Origin: Achromobacter sp. HZ34
GTDB taxonomy: Bacteria > Pseudomonadota > Gammaproteobacteria > Burkholderiales > Burkholderiaceae_B
NCBI RefSeq assembly: GCF_002209485.1
Contig: NZ_NJIX01000003.1
Location: 310,001 to 374,000 of the forward strand
Length of the DNA: 64,000 nucleotides
Reading direction: 5' to 3'
Position 1 is the first letter of the stretch. Each line of letters begins with the position of its first letter. Shown piece after piece: positions 29,412-38,269 of the stretch. Position numbers and translations under genes: made by a program. Under the pieces are notes generated by a model. The model had not been told where the DNA came from. It saw only the letters and a list, made by a program, of their open reading frames with translations, and did no database searches.

Positions 29412-29416
29412 CCGCC

Positions 29417-30286
29417 ATGACCACGTCCACTTTACTCGCACAGGCGCTCGTCAACGGCCTGATCATCGGCCTGCTGTATCTGCTGATGGCGGTGGGCTTC
29501 ACCCTCGTCTTCGGCGTGATGCGCATCGTCAACTTCGCTCATGGCGAGTTCTACATGCTGGGCGCGTTCGCCGCCTACATCCTGGTCTCGCACTATGAGT
29601 TGCCCTTCATCGCGGCGGTGGCGCTGGCGTTCCTGTTCGCCGTTGCCGTGGGATGGGTGGTGGAGGAAGTGGTGCTCAAGCCCTTCCGCCACGACGAACT
29701 GAACGGCATGATCGCCACCATCGGGCTGGCGATGATCCTGCAGGCCGGCGCCCTGATCCTGTACGGCCCGGACTCGCAGTTCATGCCGGCCGTGGCCGAC
29801 GGCGCCATCACGCTGGGCGCCGTCGTGGTGCCGATGTCCAGGCTGTACGTGGTCGGTTTTTCCCTGGCGGTACTGCTGGCCCTGTATCTGTTCCTGGGCC
29901 ATACCCGCACCGGCCGCGCCCTGCGCGCGGTGGTGCAGGACACCGAGATCGCCGCCGCCCAGGGGATACGCACCCGCATCATGTATCCCCTGGGTTTCGG
30001 CATCGGCGTCGGCCTGGCGGCCATCGCCGGCGCGCTGATGGCGCCGCTGTTTTCGGTATCGCCCTTCATCGGCGCCACGCCGCTGCTCAAGGCCTTCGTG
30101 GTGGTCATTCTTGGCGGGCTGGGCAGCATTCCCGGGGCGGCACTGGCCAGCCTGCTGCTGGGCCTCGCGGAAAGCGTGACCAGCACGTTCATGAGCAACA
30201 GCATCGCTGAAATCCTGATTTTCGTACTCGTCATGGCCATGCTCATCGTCCGCCCGACCGGACTGTTCGGCCGTTCGGAGGCCTGA
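29417..30286 (+). CDS. Liv-type ABC transporter permease (LivH family)
   Basis: This 289-residue inner-membrane permease has about eight hydrophobic segments and the LivH signatures LYLLMAVGFTLVFGVMRIVNFAHGEF (split here for length) and GLGSIPGAALASLLLGLAES. It forms the channel with the next permease. The start at 29417 is six bases after the binding-protein stop; an earlier in-frame ATG at 29393 lies inside that gene. Confidence 0.92.
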   Translation: MTTSTLLAQALVNGLIIGLLYLLMAVGFTLVFGVMRIVNFAHGEFYMLGAFAAYILVSHYELPFIAAVALAFLFAVAVGWVVEEVVLKPFRHDELNGMIATIGLAMILQAGALILYGPDSQFMPAVADGAITLGAVVVPMSRLYVVGFSLAVLLALYLFLGHTRTGRALRAVVQDTEIAAAQGIRTRIMYPLGFGIGVGLAAIAGALMAPLFSVSPFIGATPLLKAFVVVILGGLGSIPGAALASLLLGLAESVTSTFMSNSIAEILIFVLVMAMLIVRPTGLFGRSEA

Positions 30287-30287
30287 C

Positions 30288-31301
30288 ATGCAAGACGGCA
30301 AAGTTCTGCTGGCGACCGCGGCGCCCGCCGCGCCGCCCACCTCACGGCGCAAGCCCTGGTCCCTGTTGGGCACCCTGGTCCTGCTGGCCCTGGCGATCCT
30401 GCCGCTGGCCATCGGCAAGGACTTCACCCTGCACATGGCCATCCAGATCTGCATCAACATAGTGTTGGTCAGCGGCCTGTCCCTGCTGGCGCGCGCGGGC
30501 CAGGTATCCCTGTGCCATGGCGCCTTCGCCGGCATCGGCGCCTATGTATCGGTGCTGGTCGTCCTGGGCCTGGGTCAGCCTTTCCTGCTGGGCGCCATCG
30601 CGGCAATGGTGGTGGCGGGCGTGTTCGCCTTTCTGCTGGGCACCGTCATGTTGCGGCTGACGGGCGTGTACTTCGTGCTGCTCACCTTCGCCTTCGGCGA
30701 GTTCGTGCGCCTGGTCCTGCTGGAGGGCGACAGCGTCACCGGCGGTGCCAACGGCATCACGGGCGTGCCGCCCGCCGCGGTGCTGGGCCACGTGCTGGAC
30801 TACAAGACCGGCTTCTACGTGTTGGCGCTGGCGTGCGCGGCCGGGGTCATCTGGCTGCTGCATACCCTCTATCGCTCGCCGGCGGGCCACGCCATCGACG
30901 CGGTGGGAGAAAACCCGCAACTGGCCGAAGCCACCGGCATCAGCGTGCGCGGCACGCAGCGCTACGCCTTCACCCTGGGCAGCGCGCTGGCGGGGCTGGG
31001 CGGGGCGCTGACGGCACATTACCTGCGCTACGTGTCGCCCGAAGGCTTCAGCATGCACCTGTCGCTGGCCCTGATCATCATGATGGTGGTGGGCGGCCGC
31101 CGCTATCTGTTGGGACCGGTCATTGGCGCGCTGATCATGACGCCGCTGCCGGAACTGTTCCGCGGCGCGGTAGAGACGCAGAATATCTTCTACGGCGCGG
31201 CGCTGATCCTGATGCTGCGGTTCCTGCCGCAGGGCCTGGCCAGTCTGTTCCGTTCGCGCACCGCGCAAAAAAAAGAAAAACCACAGGGAGGCAAAGCATG
31301 A
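30288..31301 (+). CDS. Liv-type ABC transporter permease (LivM family)
   Basis: This 337-residue second permease has multiple membrane helices and the LivM patterns LSLLARAGQVSLCHGAFAGIGAY, LLTFAFGEFVRLVLLEGDSV and MMVVGGRRYLLGPVIGALI. It starts one base after the previous stop and ends overlapping the ATPase gene by four bases. The last 12 residues are Lys/Gln-rich and cytoplasmic. Confidence 0.92.
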   Translation: MQDGKVLLATAAPAAPPTSRRKPWSLLGTLVLLALAILPLAIGKDFTLHMAIQICINIVLVSGLSLLARAGQVSLCHGAFAGIGAYVSVLVVLGLGQPFLLGAIAAMVVAGVFAFLLGTVMLRLTGVYFVLLTFAFGEFVRLVLLEGDSVTGGANGITGVPPAAVLGHVLDYKTGFYVLALACAAGVIWLLHTLYRSPAGHAIDAVGENPQLAEATGISVRGTQRYAFTLGSALAGLGGALTAHYLRYVSPEGFSMHLSLALIIMMVVGGRRYLLGPVIGALIMTPLPELFRGAVETQNIFYGAALILMLRFLPQGLASLFRSRTAQKKEKPQGGKA

Positions 31302-32077
31302 GCGCGATGCTCGAAGTGCGCGAACTGAGCCGCAATTTCGGCGGCCTGAAGGCCGTCTCCGAACTGACCTTCGATGTCGGCCGTGACGAAGTGGTCGGCC
31401 TGATCGGACCCAACGGCGCCGGCAAGAGCACGGCATTCAACCTGATCAGCGGCACGCTGCGGCCCAGCGCCGGCCAGGTCCACCTGCACGGGCGCGACAT
31501 CACCGGCCTGGCGCCCAGCCGCGTGGTGCGCCACGGCCTGGCGCGTACCTTCCAGTCGACGGCCGTCTATCCCACGGCCACCGTCGCCGAGAACATCCAG
31601 CGGGGCGCGCTGTCGACCTTGCCGGGCTCGATCTGGACCCAGATCCTGCCCACCGGCACGCGCCGCCAGGCCCTGGCAGCGGCGGCCAACGAAGTCGAGG
31701 AAGTCCTGGAGTTGACCGGCCTGGGCCCGTATCGCGACGTCGTTGCCGGCGGCCTGTCGTATGGCCACCAGAAGAAGCTGGGCGTGGCCGTGGGTATCGC
31801 CACGCGGCCCGACCTGCTGCTCATGGACGAACCCGCCGCCGGACTCAACGGTGAAGAGTGCGCCGAATTCGGCCGCCTGCTCAAGCAGCTGCAACGGGAA
31901 CGCAAACTGTCCATCCTGCTGGTCGAGCACCACATGGCCTTGGTGATGGACCTGTGCCAGCGCATCGTGGTGCTGGTGCATGGGCGCAAGATCGCCGACG
32001 ACACCCCCGCCAACATCCGCGCCAATCCCGCCGTGATCGAAGCCTACCTGGGAGCCCCCGATTATGCCCATGCTTGA
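31298..32077 (+). CDS. Liv-type ABC transporter ATP-binding protein (LivG family)
   Basis: This 259-residue ATPase has Walker A GPNGAGKST, the signature region LSYGHQKKLGVAVGIA and Walker B LLLMDEPAAGL with the C-terminal LivG extension (ANIRANPAVIEAYLGA). The start is set by the AGGGAGG site at 31285-31291 and by the first ABC strand. The same frame continues open far upstream inside livM but is not coding there. Confidence 0.93.
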   Translation: MSAMLEVRELSRNFGGLKAVSELTFDVGRDEVVGLIGPNGAGKSTAFNLISGTLRPSAGQVHLHGRDITGLAPSRVVRHGLARTFQSTAVYPTATVAENIQRGALSTLPGSIWTQILPTGTRRQALAAAANEVEEVLELTGLGPYRDVVAGGLSYGHQKKLGVAVGIATRPDLLLMDEPAAGLNGEECAEFGRLLKQLQRERKLSILLVEHHMALVMDLCQRIVVLVHGRKIADDTPANIRANPAVIEAYLGAPDYAHA

Positions 32078-32777
32078 AGCCCGCCAGCTTGCGGTGCGCT
32101 ATGGACCGCTGGAGGCCGTCCATGGCATTTCCTTCGACGTCAACCAGGGCGAGATCGTGGCGCTGGTCGGTTCCAACGGCGCCGGCAAGTCGTCCACGCT
32201 GAAAGCCTTGATGGGCCTGAAGCTGCCCGCCGGCGGCACGCTCACCTTGAATGACGAGCCCATCGCCCAATTGCCGGCGGCGGCGCGCGTGCAACGCGGC
32301 ATCGCCCTGTCGCCCGAAGGGCGGCGCCTGTTCCCGCGCATGACCGTGCTGGAGAACCTGCAGGTCGGCGCGCACGCCGTGCGCAACGCCAGCACGCGCC
32401 AGCGGGCCATGGACCACGTCTATACCCTGTTCCCGCGCGTGGCCGAGCGGCGCGGCCAGATGGCCGGCTCGCTGTCCGGCGGCGAGCAGCAGATGGTGGC
32501 CATCGGCCGCGCCTTGATGGCGCAGCCGCGCCTGCTGATGCTGGACGAGCCTTCGCTGGGCCTGGCACCCAAGGTGATCGCCGAAATCGCCGACGCCATC
32601 CAGATACTGAATCGGGAAACCGGCTTGTCCATCATCCTGGTTGAACAGAACGCCCGCCTGGCCCTGCGCCTTTCGCATCGCGCCTATGTACTGGAACAGG
32701 GTGCCATCATGCAGACCGGGACGGGGGAACAGCTGCTGGCCGATGATTTCGTGCGCAAGTCCTATCTGGGAGCGTGA
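32064..32777 (+). CDS. Liv-type ABC transporter ATP-binding protein (LivF family)
   Basis: This 237-residue second ATPase has Walker A GSNGAGKSS, signature LSGGEQQMVAIGRAL and Walker B LLMLDEPSLGL. It overlaps the first ATPase gene by 14 bases. With the four preceding genes it forms a complete importer placed inside the monooxygenase/AtuA cluster, implying uptake of the pathway's starting compound. Confidence 0.93.
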   Translation: MPMLEARQLAVRYGPLEAVHGISFDVNQGEIVALVGSNGAGKSSTLKALMGLKLPAGGTLTLNDEPIAQLPAAARVQRGIALSPEGRRLFPRMTVLENLQVGAHAVRNASTRQRAMDHVYTLFPRVAERRGQMAGSLSGGEQQMVAIGRALMAQPRLLMLDEPSLGLAPKVIAEIADAIQILNRETGLSIILVEQNARLALRLSHRAYVLEQGAIMQTGTGEQLLADDFVRKSYLGA

Positions 32778-32870
32778 GACGTAGTGCGCCAGCGCGCGCT
32801 GGCGGCGACCACTGCGCCGAATGCTTCCGGTGCGCCCCGCATTGAAAAGACCAAAAAACAGGAGACAACC

Positions 32871-33731
32871 TTGCAACGCAACGCCCCCGATCTGCCCGAG
32901 TACGAAGTCTATGCCCTGCGCTACGCCACCATGCAGCGGCGCGGCCCGGAGAACTTCATCCTGGGCGGCGACGAGCACGACGGCGTCGTCAACATGGACT
33001 TCTTCGTCTGGGTGATCCGCAATGGCGACCAGGTGATACTGGTCGACACCGGCTTCGGCGAACGCGGTTCCCGCGCACGCGGCCGGCCCCTCGAATGCTG
33101 TCCCATCGATGCCTTGCGCCAGCTGGACATTGCCCCCGACCAGATCCGCGACGTCATCCTGACCCACCTGCATTGGGACCACGCCGGCAACCTGGACAAG
33201 CTGCCCAATGCCACCTTCCACCTGCAGGACGCCGAAGCCGCCTTCGCCACGGGCCGCTGCATGTGCGAACCCATGCTGCGCCGCGCTTTCGCCGTCGAGG
33301 ACGTGTGCGACTTCGTGCGCCGCGTCTACGATGACCGGGTGGTGTTCCATGAGGGCGACGACACCTTCGCCCCCGGCATCGAGCTGCTGCTGATCGGCGG
33401 CCATACCCGAGGGCTGCAGGCCGTGCGCGTCCACACGGCGCGCGGCTGGGTGATCCTGGCGTCCGACGCCGCCCACTACTACGACAACGTGACGCGCCGC
33501 CTGCCCTTCCCCGTGGTGGTGGACGTGGCGGCCATGCTTGCGGGTCACACCCGATTGATGAAGCTGGCCGACAGCCCCGATCATTTCGTGCCGGGGCATG
33601 ACCCGCAGGTGCTGGAGCGCTATCCCCGCGTACCGGGCACCCAGGCAGCGATCGCTGTCTTGCACGAGGCGCCCAAGACCGCGGCTTTCGAGGCTTCAGC
33701 TTGCGAGACTCCAGCTTGCAAGACGGCTTGA
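32871..33731 (+). CDS. MBL-fold metallo-hydrolase (lactonase-like), TTG start
   Basis: This 286-residue metallo-beta-lactamase-fold hydrolase has the zinc motif THLHWDHAG, then GGHTRGLQAV and ILASDAAHYYDN as in N-acyl-homoserine-lactonase-like enzymes. I place the start at a TTG because CAGGAGACAACC directly precedes it, matching other starts in this window. The only ATG upstream (32784) adds an implausible tail and has no such site. It may open a lactone in the catabolic route. The last 12 residues derive from a short 15-base repeat and look recently added. Confidence 0.85.
   Translation: MQRNAPDLPEYEVYALRYATMQRRGPENFILGGDEHDGVVNMDFFVWVIRNGDQVILVDTGFGERGSRARGRPLECCPIDALRQLDIAPDQIRDVILTHLHWDHAGNLDKLPNATFHLQDAEAAFATGRCMCEPMLRRAFAVEDVCDFVRRVYDDRVVFHEGDDTFAPGIELLLIGGHTRGLQAVRVHTARGWVILASDAAHYYDNVTRRLPFPVVVDVAAMLAGHTRLMKLADSPDHFVPGHDPQVLERYPRVPGTQAAIAVLHEAPKTAAFEASACETPACKTA
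33696..33725 (+). repeat. 15-base tandem repeat at the end of the MBL gene
   Basis: TCAGCTTGCGAGACT is followed directly by CCAGCTTGCAAGACG, two imperfect 15-base copies in frame. They encode the terminal Ala-Cys-(Glu/Lys)-Thr residues of the hydrolase, beyond its conserved fold. Confidence 0.7.
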
Positions 33732-33831
33732 GGCCGCGGCGTCCGCCCGGCCGCCCTTCTTCGTTTCAGCTGTTTTCGTACGCCCGTTTCATTGCCCTTT
33801 TTGCTGCTCTCCAACGCATTCCGAGATCGCC

Positions 33832-35238
33832 ATGCACAGTGCTTCCCAACTGCCCGTCCCGTCCTCCAACCTGGCCCTCGGCCTGGCCCGCTTCGCCCAT
33901 GCGTTGCGTCCCGCCGACCTGCCGGAAGACGTGCGGACCAAATCCCTGCTCCATATCATCGACGCCATCGGCCTGGCCTACGCGTCGCGCCACTTTCCCT
34001 TCGCGGCGCCCGGCCTGGCCGGCTTCCGCGCCGCCGGCGCGCCCGGCACCGCCACGGTGATCGGCGGCGCCGAACGCCTGCAGCCACGCGACGCCGCGCT
34101 GTCCAATGGCTACCTGATCCACGGCCTGGACTTCGACGACACCCACCCGGGCAGCATCGTCCACCCCACCGTCGCCTGCCTGCCCGCCGCCCTGGCCATG
34201 GCTGAAGTCGTCGATGCGTCCTGGGGCGACCTGCTGGCCGCCTATGCGGCCGGCATGGAGACGTGCATCCGCCTGGGCCGTGCCGTCAAGGGCGGCTTCC
34301 ATCACGCCGGCTTCCATGCCACCGGCCTGGTATCGCACTTCAGCGCGGCCGTCATCGCCGGCAAGCTGCTGGGCCTGAACGCAGACCAGATCGTCGCGGT
34401 CCAAGGCGTGGCCGCCAGCACGGCCGCCGGGGTGCAGGTCTTCCTGGAGAACGGCGCCTGGACCAAGCGCATGCACCCCGGTTGGGGCGCGCTGGCCGGC
34501 ATCACCGCGGCGCAGATGGTGCAGGCCGGCTTCCACGGGCCCGATCGCCCGTATGAAGGAAAATTCGGCTTCTTCGACACCCACATGCAGGACCGTGCGG
34601 GCACCGTCGACACGGAATCCATCATCCGCGACCTGGGCCACGAATGGACCTTGCTCGATACGTCGATCAAGCCTTACCCGGTCTGCCATTTCATCCATGG
34701 CTGCGCCGAGGCGGGCGTGAAGCTGCATGCCCAGATCGGCGATCCGTCCCGGATCCGCCGCGTCGTTTGCGAAGTGCCGGAAGCCACGCTGCCCATCGTG
34801 GCGGAACCCGCCGCCGCCAAGCGCGTGCCGCGGTCGGACTACGAAGCCAAGTTCAGCACGCAATTCGTGGTGGCGGCCTGCCTGCTGCGCGGCCAGTTCG
34901 CCTTGTCGGAACTCGATGACGCCAGCCTGGCGGATCCGGCCATCCTGGCGCTGGCCGCCAAGGTGGATTGCGTGAAGCAGCAAGACACCGAGTTCCCCAA
35001 GTATTTCTCGGGCGCGGTGACCGTGGAACTGGAAACGGGCAGCAAGCTGCATCAGCACGTCCCCATGAACCTGGGCAGCGGCGCCCGGGCCCTGGGGCTG
35101 GACGATATCGCCGCCAAGTTCCGCGCCAATGCCAGCCTGGTCCTGCCCAAGGATCGCACCCAGGCCGTGCTGGATACACTGCTGGCAGCCGGCCTGGACA
35201 CGCCTGTGCGTACCGTGGCGCGCGCGTTGGGCGGATAG
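33832..35238 (+). CDS. MmgE/PrpD family protein
   Basis: This 468-residue cytosolic MmgE/PrpD protein has HGLDFDDTHPGSIVHPTVAC, AGFHATGLVSHFSAAV and TSIKPYPVCHFIHGCAEA, with no signal peptide. It shares the family with the Tat-dependent protein at 7546 but is clearly distinct from it. Relatives are 2-methylcitrate dehydratase, aconitate decarboxylase and similar lyases or isomerases on polycarboxylates. The start at 33832 follows the MBL gene by 100 bases; the open frame upstream is antisense-like shadow. It probably acts in the same catabolic route. Confidence 0.9.
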   Translation: MHSASQLPVPSSNLALGLARFAHALRPADLPEDVRTKSLLHIIDAIGLAYASRHFPFAAPGLAGFRAAGAPGTATVIGGAERLQPRDAALSNGYLIHGLDFDDTHPGSIVHPTVACLPAALAMAEVVDASWGDLLAAYAAGMETCIRLGRAVKGGFHHAGFHATGLVSHFSAAVIAGKLLGLNADQIVAVQGVAASTAAGVQVFLENGAWTKRMHPGWGALAGITAAQMVQAGFHGPDRPYEGKFGFFDTHMQDRAGTVDTESIIRDLGHEWTLLDTSIKPYPVCHFIHGCAEAGVKLHAQIGDPSRIRRVVCEVPEATLPIVAEPAAAKRVPRSDYEAKFSTQFVVAACLLRGQFALSELDDASLADPAILALAAKVDCVKQQDTEFPKYFSGAVTVELETGSKLHQHVPMNLGSGARALGLDDIAAKFRANASLVLPKDRTQAVLDTLLAAGLDTPVRTVARALGG

Positions 35239-35256
35239 CAGCCAGCCGCTTCAGTT

Positions 35257-35279
35257 ATTCTCCGGTCCATAACCAGAAT
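35257..35279. promoter_or_regulatory. Possible LysR box upstream of the LysR gene
   Basis: ATTCT (35257-35261) and AGAAT (35275-35279) form an inverted repeat just before the LysR gene at 35293. A second nested one is GTTAT/ATAAC (35255-35273). They could be an autoregulatory site; short arms make this weak. Confidence 0.3.
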
Positions 35280-35292
35280 CACGGGACACCCC

Positions 35293-36186
35293 ATGGACAT
35301 GAGACAACTGCGCTATTTCGTCATGGTCGCGGAAGAACTGAGTTTCAGCCGCGCCGCCGAGCGGCTGCACATGTCCCAGCCGCCGCTGTCGCAGCACATC
35401 AAACTGCTGGAGGAAGACATCGGCGTGCAGCTATTCCACCGCACCCGTCGCGAGGTCAAGCTGACCGATGCGGGCGCGGTATTCCTGCGCGAAAGCCGGC
35501 TGCTGCTGGGACAGATGAAAACCGCCGTCAGCGCCACGGTGCGCGCCGCCCAAAGCGACGCCGGCGTGCTGCGCCTGGGCGTGGCGACGTCGGCCCTGTT
35601 CCACGTGCTGCCCACCTTCATCCAGATGGTGCGCGAACGCTATCCCCGGGTGGAGATCTCTGTCAGCGACATGCAATCGCAGGACCAGGTCACGGCGGTC
35701 AGCCACGGGCAGCTGGACATCGGCCTGGTGCACATCCGCCCGGACCGCAGCAAGCTGATGCGCCTGCCCGTCTATCGTGAACACTATATGGCGGTGCTGC
35801 CGCAAGAGCATGCGTTGGCCGACAAAGCCGACTTCACGCTGGCTGACCTGGCCGACCAGCCCATGATCGCCCTGGCGCGCGAGCATGGTCCCACCGTCTT
35901 CGATGCCATCGTCGCCAGCTGCTATGAGGCGGGCTTCAGCCCGTCGTTCAAACACACCGCGCGTAGTCCCCTGACCATCTTCCAGATGGTGCGGCTGGGC
36001 TTCGGCGTGGCGCTGGTGCCGCGCTCCTATGCGTCCAGCGCTTATCCCGGCGTACGCTTCCGCGACCTGCCGGCGACTGCCGGGCAGGTGCGCATGGAAG
36101 CGATCTGGAGCGAAAAGCACGCGTCCGAGCTCACGCTCAAGATCGCGCGCGACATCCTGCCGCGCCTGGCGCCGGACGACGACTAG
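35293..36186 (+). CDS. LysR family transcriptional regulator
   Basis: This 297-residue regulator begins MDMRQLRYFVMVAEELSFSR with the helix-turn-helix in RLHMSQPPLSQHIKLLEED. The effector domain follows from about residue 90. It probably controls the neighbouring catabolic genes, either the MBL-MmgE pair upstream or the dehydrogenase-Bug-aldehyde dehydrogenase set downstream on the other strand. Its stop shares CTAG with the convergent dehydrogenase gene. Confidence 0.92.
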   Translation: MDMRQLRYFVMVAEELSFSRAAERLHMSQPPLSQHIKLLEEDIGVQLFHRTRREVKLTDAGAVFLRESRLLLGQMKTAVSATVRAAQSDAGVLRLGVATSALFHVLPTFIQMVRERYPRVEISVSDMQSQDQVTAVSHGQLDIGLVHIRPDRSKLMRLPVYREHYMAVLPQEHALADKADFTLADLADQPMIALAREHGPTVFDAIVASCYEAGFSPSFKHTARSPLTIFQMVRLGFGVALVPRSYASSAYPGVRFRDLPATAGQVRMEAIWSEKHASELTLKIARDILPRLAPDDD

Positions 36187-37085
36187 ACCTTCAACGCCTG
36201 CTTGGGCGCCACCCGGCCATCGATCAACTGCACCACGGCGGGATGGTAGTTGTTGACGAAGCCCGCATCGCGCGCCTGGCACATGGTGTCATGCGTGTAC
36301 TGGGCGATGCGCGGCTGGAACGAGCCGGACTTCGCCAGCGACAAGGCCAGGCTGGCGTCCTTGATGGCATAGACCATGGGGAACACCTTCTCCGGGAAGC
36401 TGTCCTTGGCCAGCGACTTCATGCCGTGGTTGCGCAGCGCGAAGCTGTCCGCCGAGCCGCCCGACAGCAACTCGAACAGCCGCTCGCCATCCATGCCCGC
36501 CCGCCGGCCTATGGTCAGCACTTCGGACAGGGCATTGACCGTCATGAAGACCATCATGTTGTTGAGGATCTTGACGATCTGGCCGCAACCCGTGTCACCG
36601 CAATGCAGCACATCCGAGCCCATGCAGGACAGCAGCGGCTTCAGCGTTTCATAGGCGGCATCGCTGCCGCCCACGCTGATCAGCAGCGTGCCCTTGACCG
36701 CCGCTTCCGCCGTGCGCGCCACCGGCGCGTCGACGAACTCGACGCCCTGCGCCTTCAGTTCGGCTGCCAGCGCACGGCTGCGCGCCACATCGCTGGTGCT
36801 CATGTCGACGATCATGGACGGCTTGCGCGGGCCCTGCACAAGGGCGCGCGCCACCGGCTCCACCTGCTCGATGGACGGCAGCGACAGGAACACCACGTCG
36901 GCCTTGGCGCCGACCTCGGCCGCCGAGGCCTCGGGCTTGCCGCCGTTGGCCGCCACGCGCCCCACCACCTCAGCGTTCATATCGAAGATATGCACCGGCA
37001 GGCCCGCCTTGCGCACCAGGTTGTTGCACATGGGCTCGCCCATGACGCCCAGGCCGATGAATCCAAGAGTCTTGTACTTGCTCAT
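36183..37085 (-). CDS. Beta-hydroxyacid dehydrogenase (3-hydroxyisobutyrate dehydrogenase family)
   Basis: This 300-residue NAD(P)-dependent enzyme has GFIGLGVMGEPM for the cofactor, FVDAPVARTAEAA for the substrate loop and the catalytic Lys in GCGQIVKILNNMMVF. Relatives oxidise 3-hydroxyisobutyrate, tartronate semialdehyde or similar hydroxyacids. GGAGCAGACAGT precedes the ATG. It is read with the upstream Bug and aldehyde dehydrogenase genes, so an alcohol/aldehyde/acid oxidation sequence is likely. Confidence 0.9.
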   Translation of the reverse strand: MSKYKTLGFIGLGVMGEPMCNNLVRKAGLPVHIFDMNAEVVGRVAANGGKPEASAAEVGAKADVVFLSLPSIEQVEPVARALVQGPRKPSMIVDMSTSDVARSRALAAELKAQGVEFVDAPVARTAEAAVKGTLLISVGGSDAAYETLKPLLSCMGSDVLHCGDTGCGQIVKILNNMMVFMTVNALSEVLTIGRRAGMDGERLFELLSGGSADSFALRNHGMKSLAKDSFPEKVFPMVYAIKDASLALSLAKSGSFQPRIAQYTHDTMCQARDAGFVNNYHPAVVQLIDGRVAPKQALKV

Positions 37086-37111
37086 ACTGTCTGCTCCAGC
37101 TTGACGGCGTA

Positions 37112-38158
37112 TCAGGCGTCCGCCTTGATATGCGCCTTGTTGATCAGGTCGCGGTACTTGTCCAGTTCACTCGCCGAATACTTGGCGAAGTCCTCCGGCG
37201 AAGTGCCCATGGGAATGAAGGAAATGGCGGCCAGCTTTTCCGCTACCGTCGGCACTTTCAGCGCCTTGGCCGTTTCGGCCTGCACCTTGTCGACGATGGC
37301 GCGCGCCGTGCCCGCCGGTGCCCACAAGCCGTACCAGCTGGGCATGTCGAAGCCCGGAAAGCCGCTTTCCGCCACGGTGGGGACGTCCGGCAGGGAAGCC
37401 AGCCGCTGCGCGCTGGTCACGGCCAGCGCCCGCAGCTTGCCGGCCTGGACATGCGGATAGGCCGACGCCATGGGCTCGATCTGGGCCGACACGTGTCCGC
37501 CCATCACATCCATCAAGGCCGGGCCTCCGCCCTTGTACGGAATGATGGGCATGTCGACCTGGGCCTGCACGTTGACCAGGGCGCAGGCCAGGTGGCCCGC
37601 CGCGCCGAAGGCAGCGATGGCCCACGTGACGTGGCGCGGACGCTTGCGCGCATCGTCCACCAGGTCGGCCATCGTCTTGTACGGGCCGTCGGCCCGCACC
37701 ACCACCAGTTGCGGCTGCGCGCCGATCTCGGTGATCGGCACGAAGTCGTTCAAGGCATCGTAGGTGGCCGTCGTCAGCAGCACCGGATTGGCCACTTGCA
37801 GCGAGGCATTCAGCAGGATGGTGTAGCCGTCCGGCTTGGACTGCTTGACGTGCTGGGCGCCCATCACGCTGCTGGCGCCGGGCCGGTTCTCGATGATGAC
37901 GGATTGCCCCAGTTGCGTCGCCAGTTGCGGGCCCAGGGTGCGTGCGACGGTATCGACCGAGCCGCCCGGCGGGAAGGGCACCACCAGGCGGATCGGCCCG
38001 ATGGGCCAGGCGGTATCGGCGGCGGCCGCCATGGCGCGCGTGGCGGCGCCCGTGCCGAACATGGCGGCGCCACCCAGTATCAGTGCGCGCTGCATCCATG
38101 CGCGTCGGCCCGCGCCAGGCACCGGCGCCGTGTTTTTTTGCATAGTCTTGTCTCCCAT
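37112..38158 (-). CDS. Bug/TctC family substrate-binding protein
   Basis: This 348-residue periplasmic carboxylate-binding protein has an RRAW-containing signal (residues about 1-45, cut near AMA). The TctC motifs are IRLVVPFPPGGSVDTVAR and SVIIENRPGASSVMG. Two starts are plausible: 38158 behind AAAAGGAGACAGAC, or ATG at 38143 behind GGGAGACAAGACT. It probably delivers the substrate for the flanking dehydrogenases; no membrane subunits are nearby. Confidence 0.92.
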   Translation of the reverse strand: MGDKTMQKNTAPVPGAGRRAWMQRALILGGAAMFGTGAATRAMAAAADTAWPIGPIRLVVPFPPGGSVDTVARTLGPQLATQLGQSVIIENRPGASSVMGAQHVKQSKPDGYTILLNASLQVANPVLLTTATYDALNDFVPITEIGAQPQLVVVRADGPYKTMADLVDDARKRPRHVTWAIAAFGAAGHLACALVNVQAQVDMPIIPYKGGGPALMDVMGGHVSAQIEPMASAYPHVQAGKLRALAVTSAQRLASLPDVPTVAESGFPGFDMPSWYGLWAPAGTARAIVDKVQAETAKALKVPTVAEKLAAISFIPMGTSPEDFAKYSASELDKYRDLINKAHIKADA

Positions 38159-38210
38159 GTCTGTCTCCTTTTTTTCTACGTTGGCACGACGACTTCGAAG
38201 CGACGACGCG

Positions 38211-38237
38211 GACCCGAGCAGCCGCGCTGCCCGGGTC
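38211..38237 (-). terminator. Stem-loop between the aldehyde dehydrogenase and Bug genes
   Basis: GACCCGAGCAGC and GCTGCCCGGGTC pair over 12 positions with one wobble on the minus-strand RNA and a three-base loop. It sits just after the aldehyde dehydrogenase stop and may partly terminate before the Bug gene. Confidence 0.45.
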
Positions 38238-38269
38238 GGCTGCGTCGGCCCCGGCCTGCCGCCTGACGC

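Noticed and set aside
31881-33665. 594-codon open frame on the minus strand
   Set aside because: Mirror of the LivG end, LivF and MBL genes; no recognisable domain.
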